Below, piece by piece: positions 1 to 6,249 of a stretch of DNA of 6,304 nucleotides. Under the pieces are notes generated by a model. The model saw only the letters and a program-made list of their open reading frames with translations, had not been told where the DNA came from and made no database searches. The stretch is from assembly GCA_035430005.1 (NCBI GenBank), contig DAOMFV010000194.1:1-6304 (forward strand). Direction: 5' to 3'. The DNA is from JAEUIE01 sp035430005. GTDB taxonomy: Bacteria > Planctomycetota > Planctomycetia > Gemmatales > HRBIN36. Every line of letters starts with the position of its first letter. Within the stretch, counting starts at the first letter, position 1. The position numbers and the translations under genes were made by a program.

Positions 1-47
1 GTGCAATCGCAAGGTCCACCTCGCTGGCGCATCAGGCTGTCATCGTA

Positions 48-1241
48 TTACGTCCGCATCCCCGCTATCACAGGTGGCACCAGCGGCCCAATCACCAGTA
101 GCGGTAACCACGCTGCCAGCGCGGGGTCGATCATCTCCGACTTCACCATCATTGACGTGCCCATGCCCAGACCTTGAATCACGGTGAAGATCAACAGGCA
201 CCAGCCGACACGAACAAAGATGTTCCACTCCGAACGACTGGCCATCAAGGGCAGCCCCAACAACAGAAGCAGCAGATCGTAGAGAGGCATTAGGATTCGC
301 TGATGCACGTGACCGATAATCATCGCCCGCTGCGACATGCCCTGTTCATTCTCCAGCACTTCGAGGATGTTGTTGGTGGCCTGATAGAGAAACCAGTTGG
401 GGCGACGGGTGATGCGGGTGTAGGTCAGTTCGGTATGCAGGAAGAACTGGCCGGGCTGAAGCTCACGGATCGCTGGATGATTTCCGGGGAGCTTTGCCGG
501 TGTGCAACCATTCATGATCCAGCCATGATCGTCCGGCCCGTTGCCGGGATGGTAGAACATTTCCAGGCAGTGGATGTGCACCGTATTACCAAAGATATCG
601 ATGGGCAGCGTTACCTTGGCGTGCTGGATCATCTGCCGATGTGGGTAGGCTACCCGTGCTTCAATATGAATATGCCGTTCATCAAAGGTGCCCGGCACCA
701 GCAAGGGCCGCTTGCCCAATGGATCTTCCGCTTGTCGCAACAATTGATCAGCGCAATGGGGGATGACCAGTTCCGTATCGAGCACTCCAAGCAGGAGAAA
801 GAACACAATAACGCCGCCGATAGGCATCAGCAGCCGGCGAATGGGTACTCCCGCCGCCAGGAAGGGCATGACCTCATTCTGCCGATCCATCCAGCCGAGC
901 GTGAAGGCGCCAGCCAGGAGAAGAATGATACCATTGATGCGCTGAAAGAAGACGGGGATGCGATTGATGTAGTAAACAAAAACATTGCGACAGAACGATT
1001 TGAGTTGTTCAGTACGGCTTTCATCGATAACGGGCTTGCCCCGCTTCATCTTCATTCCAGTGGTGGAAGCTTCAGCAGCCCGCTGTTCCTTCAGGGCGAC
1101 CTTGGCCGGGTCGGGTGCGGCAAACTCGTCGAATTTGGCGAATACATCGATCACCATGTACATGGTGAGCACGCTGATAAACGTCGCCAGGTAGGCAAAC
1201 ACGAAGTGCTTCAGAAGATAGCGGTCGAGCAGGGTCAGCAT
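48..1241 (-). CDS. LptF/LptG-family permease, LptG-like (lipopolysaccharide export)
   Basis: Inner-membrane permease of the YjgP/YjgQ (LptF/LptG) family. In Gram-negative bacteria LptF and LptG pair with the ATPase LptB to lift lipopolysaccharide out of the inner membrane towards LptC/LptA. Numbering from the ATG at 1241 (397 aa), it opens with MLTLLDRYLL, a typical LptG-type start. The usual 3+3 membrane layout is visible: segments near 11-32, 93-117 and 138-156, a soluble periplasmic (jelly-roll) part at about 157-285, then segments near 316-333, 342-364 and 374-394. The cytoplasmic coupling helix after segment 2 contains DRQNEVMPFLAAG, with the conserved Glu at 123. Residues about 40-82 are a charged insertion between segments 1 and 2 not usual in the family. 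A GTG at 1253 would add four residues, but it has no ribosome binding site; the ATG has a weak GAGAG just upstream. It lies 68 bp downstream of the LptF-like gene, probably in the same operon. The family call is firm; the LptG assignment rests on its start motif and second position. Confidence 0.9.
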   Translation of the reverse strand: MLTLLDRYLLKHFVFAYLATFISVLTMYMVIDVFAKFDEFAAPDPAKVALKEQRAAEASTTGMKMKRGKPVIDESRTEQLKSFCRNVFVYYINRIPVFFQRINGIILLLAGAFTLGWMDRQNEVMPFLAAGVPIRRLLMPIGGVIVFFLLLGVLDTELVIPHCADQLLRQAEDPLGKRPLLVPGTFDERHIHIEARVAYPHRQMIQHAKVTLPIDIFGNTVHIHCLEMFYHPGNGPDDHGWIMNGCTPAKLPGNHPAIRELQPGQFFLHTELTYTRITRRPNWFLYQATNNILEVLENEQGMSQRAMIIGHVHQRILMPLYDLLLLLLGLPLMASRSEWNIFVRVGWCLLIFTVIQGLGMGTSMMVKSEMIDPALAAWLPLLVIGPLVPPVIAGMRT

Positions 1242-1309
1242 ACTCTCATTCACAGTTGTTAACGAATGGGGAGGGCGAGGTTCCCGCCGAACTTTTTCCG
1301 ATCACGCGA

Positions 1310-2455
1310 TTACCGGCGCCCCAGTCTCCACAGCATGAAGAGCCCGGTCACGCCCAGCACCCCGTTGCCAATCCACATCGCCAGGTGTTCGTTGATTTCT
1401 TCCTTGCCCAGGTTTTTCGTCAACATCTGAAGCGGATAGTAGACCAGCACGATGGGCAGGAAGCTGGTGATAAAGGAACTGAGGAAGTCGCTCTTCTGGA
1501 ACCAGATGGCTACCGGGCAGCCGATGAGCACGAAGAAGAAACAGCCCAGGGCGAGAGCAGGCCGCTCGGCGAGTTCGACTCGCAGTTCGCCCACTTCACG
1601 TTTCTTCTCGTTGTAACGATAGCGTTGTTGCAGATCTTCACTAGAGCCGCTGGGCAAGGTGCCTAGAAGTTTTCGCTCATCCTCCTCTTCTTTCTCAGCG
1701 ATGGGGCGCCTCTCTAGAATCTCAGGGATAGATCGTTCTCGTGCCCGTGCGACGCGTTCCAGCTTCTTGGGGAACGGAATCCTGATTGGTTCCTTGTCAG
1801 CCCGGTACGAGTTGCCATCCTTGATGACGTCGGCCAGGATGAGTGAGATCAGAATCTCCTTATTCTTCAAATCGACACGAATTTCAGCTTCCTCAGCGGA
1901 AGCGATCATGTCGTACTCGCCCTTCTGATTGCGCTGCTTGAAGATCGGTCCAATCAGTCGTCGGCCATGTACTTCTCGCACATAGATCGAGTAATTCACG
2001 CCCGGTTCATTGAAGCAGAGGTCACGACGAAGCTTGGCGTAGAGGAACTCTTCCGATTCGTTGAACGCCATCTCGCGCAGCCGATGATGGGTATGCGGAA
2101 TGTACTCATAGTGCATGGCGAAGATGCCTGCTGAGACGATCAGGCTCAAGAGCAAAGCAGGCCAGATAGCGACACGGATAGGAATGCCCGACGCCTTGAG
2201 GGCAGTAATCTCGTTGTCCGCCGCCAATCGGCCATAGACGACCGCGACGGTGAAGAGCATCGTCGCCGGGACAGTGTAGGGAAGCGTGCTGGGCAGCAGC
2301 ATGGGGATCAGCATGAGGATGTGCTCTGGCCCTAACCCCTGCTGGGCCGTTTCCTGCACGATGCCCGCCATCACCACAATGGAGGAGAGCCCTACCAAAG
2401 CAAGCAGAAAGATGCGGAGCAGTTCCCACATGATGTATCGATGAATCAGCAGCAC
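1310..2455 (-). CDS. LptF/LptG-family permease, LptF-like (lipopolysaccharide export)
   Basis: First gene of the permease pair and probable partner of the LptG-like protein in an LptB2FG-type lipopolysaccharide extractor of the inner membrane. The 381-aa protein opens with MLLIHRYIMWELLRIF, like LptF. Membrane segments are visible near 10-33, 53-77 and 98-117. A soluble periplasmic domain follows at about 120-235, then a strongly charged linker at 236-298 (rich in E, R and K), and three more segments near 300-318, 325-347 and 357-376. The coupling helix contains LAADNEITALKASG, with the conserved acidic residue Glu82. The segment after the linker (ELRVELAERPALALG) matches the family's entry into segment 4. 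The GTG start at 2455 is supported by GGAG eight bases upstream. The gene probably heads a two-gene operon driven by the promoter at 2580-2607. No lptB, lptC or lptA gene is in the window, so the ATPase must be encoded elsewhere. Confidence 0.9.
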   Translation of the reverse strand: MLLIHRYIMWELLRIFLLALVGLSSIVVMAGIVQETAQQGLGPEHILMLIPMLLPSTLPYTVPATMLFTVAVVYGRLAADNEITALKASGIPIRVAIWPALLLSLIVSAGIFAMHYEYIPHTHHRLREMAFNESEEFLYAKLRRDLCFNEPGVNYSIYVREVHGRRLIGPIFKQRNQKGEYDMIASAEEAEIRVDLKNKEILISLILADVIKDGNSYRADKEPIRIPFPKKLERVARARERSIPEILERRPIAEKEEEDERKLLGTLPSGSSEDLQQRYRYNEKKREVGELRVELAERPALALGCFFFVLIGCPVAIWFQKSDFLSSFITSFLPIVLVYYPLQMLTKNLGKEEINEHLAMWIGNGVLGVTGLFMLWRLGRR

Positions 2456-2463
2456 GCTGCAGG

Positions 2464-2467
2464 CTCC
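2464..2467 (-). promoter_or_regulatory. Ribosome binding site of the LptF-like gene
   Basis: GGAG on the minus strand, eight bases before the GTG at 2455. It decides for this GTG start, which is not an ATG. Confidence 0.6.
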
Positions 2468-2482
2468 AAATTTTGTCTTACT

Positions 2483-2559
2483 CCTCCCCTTGCTAAGGGG
2501 AGGTTGGGTGGGGTTGCTTGTTGCGGCTTAACCCCCTCTGCCTCCCCTTGGTGAGGGGA
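2483..2559. repeat. GC-rich multi-hairpin intergenic repeat
   Basis: A compact palindromic element. A perfect 9-bp stem, CCTCCCCTT / AAGGGGAGG with a 3-base loop, lies at 2483-2503. A second stem, TCCCCT / AGGGGA with a 5-base loop, lies at 2543-2559 and repeats the CCTCCCCTT motif (2541-2549). Between them GGGGTT (2510-2515) can pair with AACCCC (2530-2535), giving a three-stem fold. The two CCTCCCCTT copies and the internal inversion suggest a small repetitive element of a kind common in large bacterial genomes. It carries no coding capacity. On the minus strand it lies in the predicted leader of the LptF-like gene, ending about 27 bp before the start codon. There is no U-tract directly after either stem on the side that would make a convincing terminator. 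The exact ends of the repeat cannot be set from one copy. Confidence 0.75.
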
Positions 2560-2579
2560 AGAAAAATACAGGCGGACGG

Positions 2580-2607
2580 ACTATAGCCTCTTGGCATAAA
2601 GGGTCAA
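2580..2607 (-). promoter_or_regulatory. Predicted sigma70-type promoter for the lptFG-like pair
   Basis: On the minus strand TTGACC (2607-2602) and TATAGT (2585-2580) are separated by 16 bases, each matching five of six consensus positions. Transcription would start near 2573, giving a leader of roughly 115-120 nt that includes the hairpin repeat at 2483-2559. Planctomycete promoters are not well described, so this is a sequence-match prediction only. Confidence 0.5.
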
Positions 2608-2661
2608 GTCGGGGTTGCCCCGCTTGGAAGTTTGGGGTATCTCGCAGCCTTATCCTTTGGG

Positions 2662-2666
2662 GGAGG
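2662..2666 (+). promoter_or_regulatory. Ribosome binding site of the YdjM-like gene
   Basis: GGAGG seven bases before the ATG at 2674. It favours 2674 over the in-frame ATG at 2668 (only one base away) and the in-frame TTG at 2632 (no binding site). Confidence 0.7.
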
Positions 2667-2673
2667 GATGAAC

Positions 2674-3399
2674 ATGGCCGCGTTCCGCGAACACATCATG
2701 TTTTCGACTGTCCTGGGCGTGGGCTATGCTGTGGGACTGAAAGCGATGAGCTACGAGCCTTCCCATGCCTTGTTGGCTGGGGGCCTGTGCGGCGTCGCCG
2801 GCATGATGCCCGATCTCGACAGCGACAGCGGTAAACCCGTTCGTGAGATGTTTGGCTTCCTCGCCACCGTGGCTGCCCTCATTTTCTTTCATCGACTGGG
2901 TGATGGCGATCAGGAATATCGACTGCTCCTGGCAGCCTGCCTGTACCTCTTCATCCGCTTTGGCTTTTCGTACATCTTCAAACAGCTCACCGTTCACCGG
3001 GGGATGTGCCACAGCATTCCTGCCGCGCTCATAGCCGGGCTATCGACCTATTTGATTTTCAGCAACATGGATCACCGTGGTTCGCTGGCAATGGCCGGGG
3101 GCGTGCTGATCGGTTTCCTTTCGCACCTGCTGCTCGATGAAATCTATGCAGTCGGGTTCAATGGGCTGAAGCTCAAAGTCAACCAGTTTGCCGGCAGTGC
3201 CTTGAAGTTCACTTCCAAAAGCAGGCCTGCCACGCTGGTGTGTTGGTTACTCCTGGCTATTCTGAGTTATCGGGTAGCGGTGACCGAAGGCGTTCTCCCC
3301 GAAGGTATTCCAACCGTCAACGACATGCGGGCGGCGAAGAACAGCCTCTACGAAAAGATCGGGCTGAGCAGGCAGAAGCCTTTGAGTATGAATCGGTGA
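2674..3399 (+). CDS. YdjM-family membrane-bound putative metal-dependent hydrolase
   Basis: Integral membrane protein of the YdjM family (LexA-binding, inner-membrane-associated putative hydrolase, PF04307 type). Substrate and reaction are not known. From the ATG at 2674 it has 241 aa. Three conserved polar motifs sit at membrane edges and look like a metal site: MPDLDSDSGKP (about 45-55, with an Asp cluster), VHRGMCHS (107-114, two His) and SHLLLDE (150-156, His and Asp). Hydrophobic stretches near 11-25, 32-44, 59-74, 82-102, 115-130, 138-155 and 186-203 imply several membrane passes. The last 35 residues are polar and probably cytoplasmic or loop. The start is fixed by GGAGG upstream, and the opening MAAFREHI fits. 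It is divergent from the lptFG-like pair, so the shared 218-bp gap must hold its promoter, but I see no convincing one. Its stop lies 6 bp from the stop of the convergent cytochrome gene, leaving no room for a separate terminator. Confidence 0.85.
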   Translation: MAAFREHIMFSTVLGVGYAVGLKAMSYEPSHALLAGGLCGVAGMMPDLDSDSGKPVREMFGFLATVAALIFFHRLGDGDQEYRLLLAACLYLFIRFGFSYIFKQLTVHRGMCHSIPAALIAGLSTYLIFSNMDHRGSLAMAGGVLIGFLSHLLLDEIYAVGFNGLKLKVNQFAGSALKFTSKSRPATLVCWLLLAILSYRVAVTEGVLPEGIPTVNDMRAAKNSLYEKIGLSRQKPLSMNR

Positions 3400-3405
3400 G
3401 TGAGG

Positions 3406-4491
3406 CTACTCCCTCTTCTTCATCGAATCGATCCATTCCTTAATCAGCTTCACTCCTTCCACATCTACCATCCGCCTTGGCAGTTCCGGCATCATGATGC
3501 CCGGCTCGGTCGATTCCAGGCGAAAGACCAGCACCGAGCCTTCAGGCTTACCTGGCACAATATCGTAGAGTCTGCCACCCGAACCACGACCGGCTGCGAT
3601 AGGCATCTTCATGATGCCATGCTGAGCCGGATCGGTCTGGGTATAGCGGAGATCAAGACCCGATTGCCGGGCTCCGCCGCTGGGCTGATGGCAATGGGCA
3701 CAGTTGATATCCAGCCAGGCCCGCGCTCGCTGATCCAAGCTGCCGGTGGCGGGGTTGTTCCAGACCGGCAATGCCTTGAGCTGTTGATGTTCAGGCAAGT
3801 TCTGCAGCGTCCCTTGTGCCGCCCAGCGTTCCAGTTGATTCTTCGGGCCGCTGTTCTGTATGAAATCTCGATCCAGGTTGCGTGGCCTGGGGCCAATGGG
3901 GTTGTTGTTGTTTCCATGACAGCTCTTGCACTGGTTGGCATTGGGCACGATGTAGGCGTTGCTTTTTTCGGTCCCGTCAGTGTGGATCCATTTGGAAGGA
4001 GTGACCGTGCCCGTGAGTTTCAGCGTGGCTTCCGTTTGAGCGTCGTTCCAGGCATAGCTCACCCCTTCCCAGGCAGTTTCTCCTTTTCGCAAGATACGGG
4101 TTTCCAGCAGTCTCTGTCCCTTGATGGGATCACGCTGATCTTTGAGATATGCAAAGGTCTTAGCGATGATGGTCCCTGTCGGGAATTCGATCGCATCATC
4201 ATTGCTGACATACTTCATGCTGGTGCCCGCCGGCAACTTGATGAAGCGGTACTTGGTGGTGTAGTCGGAGAACAGGGGAGAGTTCAAATCGTAGTGCAAC
4301 ACACCGGCCGCAGGTGCCTGGTCCGCCATGTTGCCCAGGAAAAGATGGAAGGCGGAAAGCTTCTCAGGTAGTTCCGCTAGCGCGATCGGGCCCGTGTCGG
4401 CAGGCAGGCTGCTATAGGGTTTCCCCTTACAGCCTGAACCTCCAAAGAGTGTGGCAACCAGCAGGAAGATAAGGCACGTTCGACTGACCAC
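3406..4491 (-). CDS. SO2930/HNE_0200-family diheme c-type cytochrome lipoprotein
   Basis: Secreted diheme cytochrome of the family known as SO2930 or HNE_0200 (TIGR03806 type). It should transfer electrons outside the cytoplasmic membrane; its partners are unknown. From the GTG at 4491 it has 361 aa. A short signal peptide (hydrophobic core CLIFLLVATLF, 6-16) ends in GGSGC, with Cys21 as probable lipidated residue; this lipobox is imperfect. The family motif YDLNSPLFSDYTTKYRF lies at about 67-83. Heme site 1 is CKSCH (188-192) and heme site 2 is CAHCH (264-268). The conserved end IMMPELPRRMVDVEG (332-346) could supply a Met ligand, followed by LIKEWI. The open frame extends to a GTG at 4554, but that start lies inside repeat element A and would put 21 extra residues before the signal peptide. 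GGAAGG seven bases upstream supports 4491. It lies downstream of the beta-helix gene on the same strand, separated by 228 bp holding element A. Confidence 0.88.
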   Translation of the reverse strand: MVSRTCLIFLLVATLFGGSGCKGKPYSSLPADTGPIALAELPEKLSAFHLFLGNMADQAPAAGVLHYDLNSPLFSDYTTKYRFIKLPAGTSMKYVSNDDAIEFPTGTIIAKTFAYLKDQRDPIKGQRLLETRILRKGETAWEGVSYAWNDAQTEATLKLTGTVTPSKWIHTDGTEKSNAYIVPNANQCKSCHGNNNNPIGPRPRNLDRDFIQNSGPKNQLERWAAQGTLQNLPEHQQLKALPVWNNPATGSLDQRARAWLDINCAHCHQPSGGARQSGLDLRYTQTDPAQHGIMKMPIAAGRGSGGRLYDIVPGKPEGSVLVFRLESTEPGIMMPELPRRMVDVEGVKLIKEWIDSMKKRE

Positions 4492-4498
4492 CGTGAAG

Positions 4499-4504
4499 CC
4501 TTCC
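4499..4504 (-). promoter_or_regulatory. Ribosome binding site of the diheme cytochrome gene
   Basis: GGAAGG on the minus strand, seven bases before the GTG at 4491. It decides against the in-frame GTGs at 4506 and 4554, neither of which has a comparable site. Confidence 0.6.
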
Positions 4505-4544
4505 ACTAACTTCGAGAGACAGTTGAGATACAAGTTTGAAAGAC

Positions 4545-4693
4545 TGTGCCACACTCCGGCGTGTACTCACGTCGGGGTGTGGTTTCGAGGGCCCTGCTGC
4601 CAATCGCCGGTTATCAAATAGAGGCTACTCATGGCGTCGGCAGCTTGTACTATGCAACCAAACCCCGCCGGAGTACCAGCGGAGTGTGGCACA
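4545..4693. repeat. Inverted hairpin pair, element A (REP/BIME-like)
   Basis: A 149-bp element bounded by perfect 14-bp terminal inverted repeats TGTGCCACACTCCG (4545-4558) and its complement (4680-4693). Each end is itself a hairpin. The left arm has a 15-bp stem at 4549-4582 with loop TACT, perfect on the + strand if G-U pairs count. The right arm has a 14-bp stem at 4658-4689 with loop AGTA and one clear mismatch. Inside, GCTGCC (4596-4601) and GGCAGC (4639-4644) form a further nested inversion. A short palindrome TCGCTAAGCGA (4694-4704) follows directly on the right. Arms of element B (6118-6249) share the sequence: AAGACTGTGCCA at 4540 and 6113, CGGAGTGTGGCAC at 4680 and 6236. It sits in the 228-bp gap between the beta-helix stop codon and the cytochrome start. 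A terminator role is possible, but no T-tract follows either stem. Confidence 0.85.
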
Positions 4694-4719
4694 TCGCTAA
4701 GCGAAGTGTCGCACAGGCT

Positions 4720-5991
4720 CTACTTCATTTCAACCGGCGGCAGCGAGGGCAGCTTGCCTTCGTAGGCGGCAGTGCTCTTTTCGAACTTGGGGTTCGACAT
4801 GGCAAACTTCATCAGGTTGCTGCCGTCGTAGTGAAGGTTGATGAACGTCGCCTTGCCGTTGTTGTTCAGTTTGATCGAGAGGTTATCAGGCGTCTTGCCG
4901 TTGACCATCTTCTTGGGATCGACGTTGCCATCGTAGATGATGTCAGGCAGTGGCTTGCCGAGGGCGCTGCCAAGGATCAGACCCAGTTCGCCGGCGGGGT
5001 TCTTGCCATTGTCGGTGAACGTGTTGTCGTGAACGTAGACCCCTTCAGGATAAGGATCATATTCCTTGTCGGTGATTTCCTTCGCGGCAAGCTGGAAACT
5101 GATGATACACAGGCCGGAGGTCTGGTTGTTCTTGATCTGGTTATCGAAGAGTTCTACCTGATCCATCGCCAGCACCATCATACCGGTGCCGGGAGGCACA
5201 GTGGCGACGATGTTGCCCTTGGGGGCGAAGTTGGCGTGGTTATTGCCTTCAGTAATATTCTTGAACACCCGCACCATCTTCCCGTTCTTGGCAGGGAGGT
5301 TGGGCATGTCGAACACCAGGATGCCGCCCGAATTGTTGGTGGCGACGCATTCAGTCACTTCAGCGTGTGTGCAGTTCTCTATTTCGATGCCGGCGACGTT
5401 GCGAGAAGCGGTGCTTTTGCGAACGATGACGTTCTTGGATTGGCCGACGTAGATGCCTGCGTCAGAGGCGCACTGAGCATCGCATTCCTCAACGAGAACG
5501 TTTGTGCAGGTGACAGGATAGAGACCATAACCGCCGTTAGTTTCCTTGGGGCCCTCGCTCCAGGTGGTTCGCACCTTTTTGAAAGTGACATTGGTGCCGT
5601 TCTGAACTTTGATCGCGTCGCCCTTGGTGTCCTGGACGGTAAGGTTTTCGATGAGCAGGTCGTTGGCGTTTTCGACCTTGATCCCTTCTTTGCCCTGATC
5701 CTGCTTCTTGAAGGAAAGGATGGTCTTCTCCATGCCTGCTCCCCGAATGGTGACCCCGGAAGCCATCAAAGAAAGGCTGCCGGTAAACTCGTAATTGCCT
5801 TCAGCCAGTTCGATGATGGTGCCGGGCTTGGCCTTGATCATCGCTGTGAGGAGCTCATCCTGCACGTTCGGCCCCGGCTTGATCTTCACCGTGGTCTGTG
5901 CGGGGGTGTTGGGTTTGCCGCCGGGAGTAGTGGTGGGCGAAGCATAGCTGCACCCGGCGATGGCTAAAGCTGCAAGAAGAAGGTAACGCAT
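4720..5991 (-). CDS. Parallel beta-helix repeat lipoprotein (TIGR03805 type)
   Basis: Exported right-handed parallel beta-helix protein of the family that recurs next to SO2930/HNE_0200 cytochromes. The function is unknown; the fold is shared with polysaccharide-active enzymes and NosD-like proteins, but no catalytic residues can be assigned. It has 423 aa. A lipoprotein signal (MRYLLLAALAIAGC) has a good lipobox and Cys14 as the lipidated residue, followed by a Thr/Pro/Gly-rich tether to about 35. The entry motif is TIIELAEGNYEF (58-69), then GVTIRGAGMEKTILSF (79-94). Stacked coils of roughly 20-25 residues follow, for example GIKVENANDLLIENLTV, DAIKVQNGTNVTFKKV, DAGIYVGQSKNVIVRKS and AGIEIENCTHAEVTEC. 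Later coils (about 270-345) are less regular, and the tail from 370 is non-repetitive. The ATG is preceded by AGGTG five bases away. First gene of a likely two-gene unit with the cytochrome, and flanked on both sides by the same hairpin repeat family. Confidence 0.88.
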   Translation of the reverse strand: MRYLLLAALAIAGCSYASPTTTPGGKPNTPAQTTVKIKPGPNVQDELLTAMIKAKPGTIIELAEGNYEFTGSLSLMASGVTIRGAGMEKTILSFKKQDQGKEGIKVENANDLLIENLTVQDTKGDAIKVQNGTNVTFKKVRTTWSEGPKETNGGYGLYPVTCTNVLVEECDAQCASDAGIYVGQSKNVIVRKSTASRNVAGIEIENCTHAEVTECVATNNSGGILVFDMPNLPAKNGKMVRVFKNITEGNNHANFAPKGNIVATVPPGTGMMVLAMDQVELFDNQIKNNQTSGLCIISFQLAAKEITDKEYDPYPEGVYVHDNTFTDNGKNPAGELGLILGSALGKPLPDIIYDGNVDPKKMVNGKTPDNLSIKLNNNGKATFINLHYDGSNLMKFAMSNPKFEKSTAAYEGKLPSLPPVEMK

Positions 5992-5996
5992 GGAAA

Positions 5997-6001
5997 CACC
6001 T
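5997..6001 (-). promoter_or_regulatory. Ribosome binding site of the beta-helix gene
   Basis: AGGTG on the minus strand, five bases before the ATG at 5991. It is a modest match. Confidence 0.45.
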
Positions 6002-6117
6002 GAAGAGAAAGGGACTTACCTACTTTACTATTTCTTCCCTGTGAACGGAAGTGGGCAGTTGGAAGTATGTCGGAAAAGATGAACGGTCGTTCGCTTGTCA
6101 CATGCTCGTGTGAAGAC

Positions 6118-6249
6118 TGTGCCAAACTTCGCCGGTACTACGGCGAGGCGTGGTTGCAGGGTATAGTGTCGTGTCCCAGGTAATTCATGGTGGGGTGACG
6201 ACAAGCGATAGTAGCACACCCCGTCGGCGTACCGACGGAGTGTGGCACG
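6118..6249. repeat. Inverted hairpin pair, element B (REP/BIME-like)
   Basis: A 132-bp relative of element A with the same plan. The left arm (stem 6122-6134 with 6141-6153, loop GTACTA) pairs 13 bp with two mismatches. The right arm (stem 6215-6227 with 6232-6244, loop CGTA) pairs 13 bp with one C-A mismatch that becomes a G-U pair on the minus strand. The outer ends TGTGCCAAACTTCG and CGGAGTGTGGCACG are inverted copies at 11 of 14 positions. An inner inversion TGTCGT (6167-6172) / ACGACA (6198-6203) parallels the nested one in A, though its sequence differs. It lies 127 bp upstream of the beta-helix start codon. An 85-codon minus-strand open frame (6028-6285) runs through it but looks like chance. 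Confidence 0.8.

Noticed and set aside
1..32. Minus-strand ATG at 32 opening a frame to the window edge
   Set aside because: Only ten codons are visible, with no convincing ribosome binding site, so it cannot be called a third gene of the lptFG-like operon.
303..1262. 319-codon open frame on the + strand
   Set aside because: Antisense shadow of the LptG-like gene; no recognisable domain, low-complexity His/Gln-rich translation.
2606..2625. Small hairpin AAG-CGGGG/CCCCG-CTT upstream of the YdjM-like gene
   Set aside because: Short stem with a bulge, no T-tract and no repeat partner; probably chance in GC-rich sequence.
3400..4371. 323-codon open frame on the + strand
   Set aside because: Antisense to the diheme cytochrome, whose heme motifs are unambiguous; no domain seen in this frame.
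4545..4693. Element A as an intrinsic terminator of the beta-helix gene
   Set aside because: The stems are strong, but neither is followed by a T-run on the minus strand, and the same unit occurs upstream of the gene in element B, so a repeat explains it better.
4546..5967. 473-codon open frame on the + strand
   Set aside because: Antisense shadow of the beta-helix gene; it begins inside repeat element A, and the opposite strand has a clear signal peptide and fold repeats.
4545..6249. Elements A and B as a CRISPR array
   Set aside because: The units are inverted pairs more than 1.4 kb apart, with a gene between and no regular spacers.
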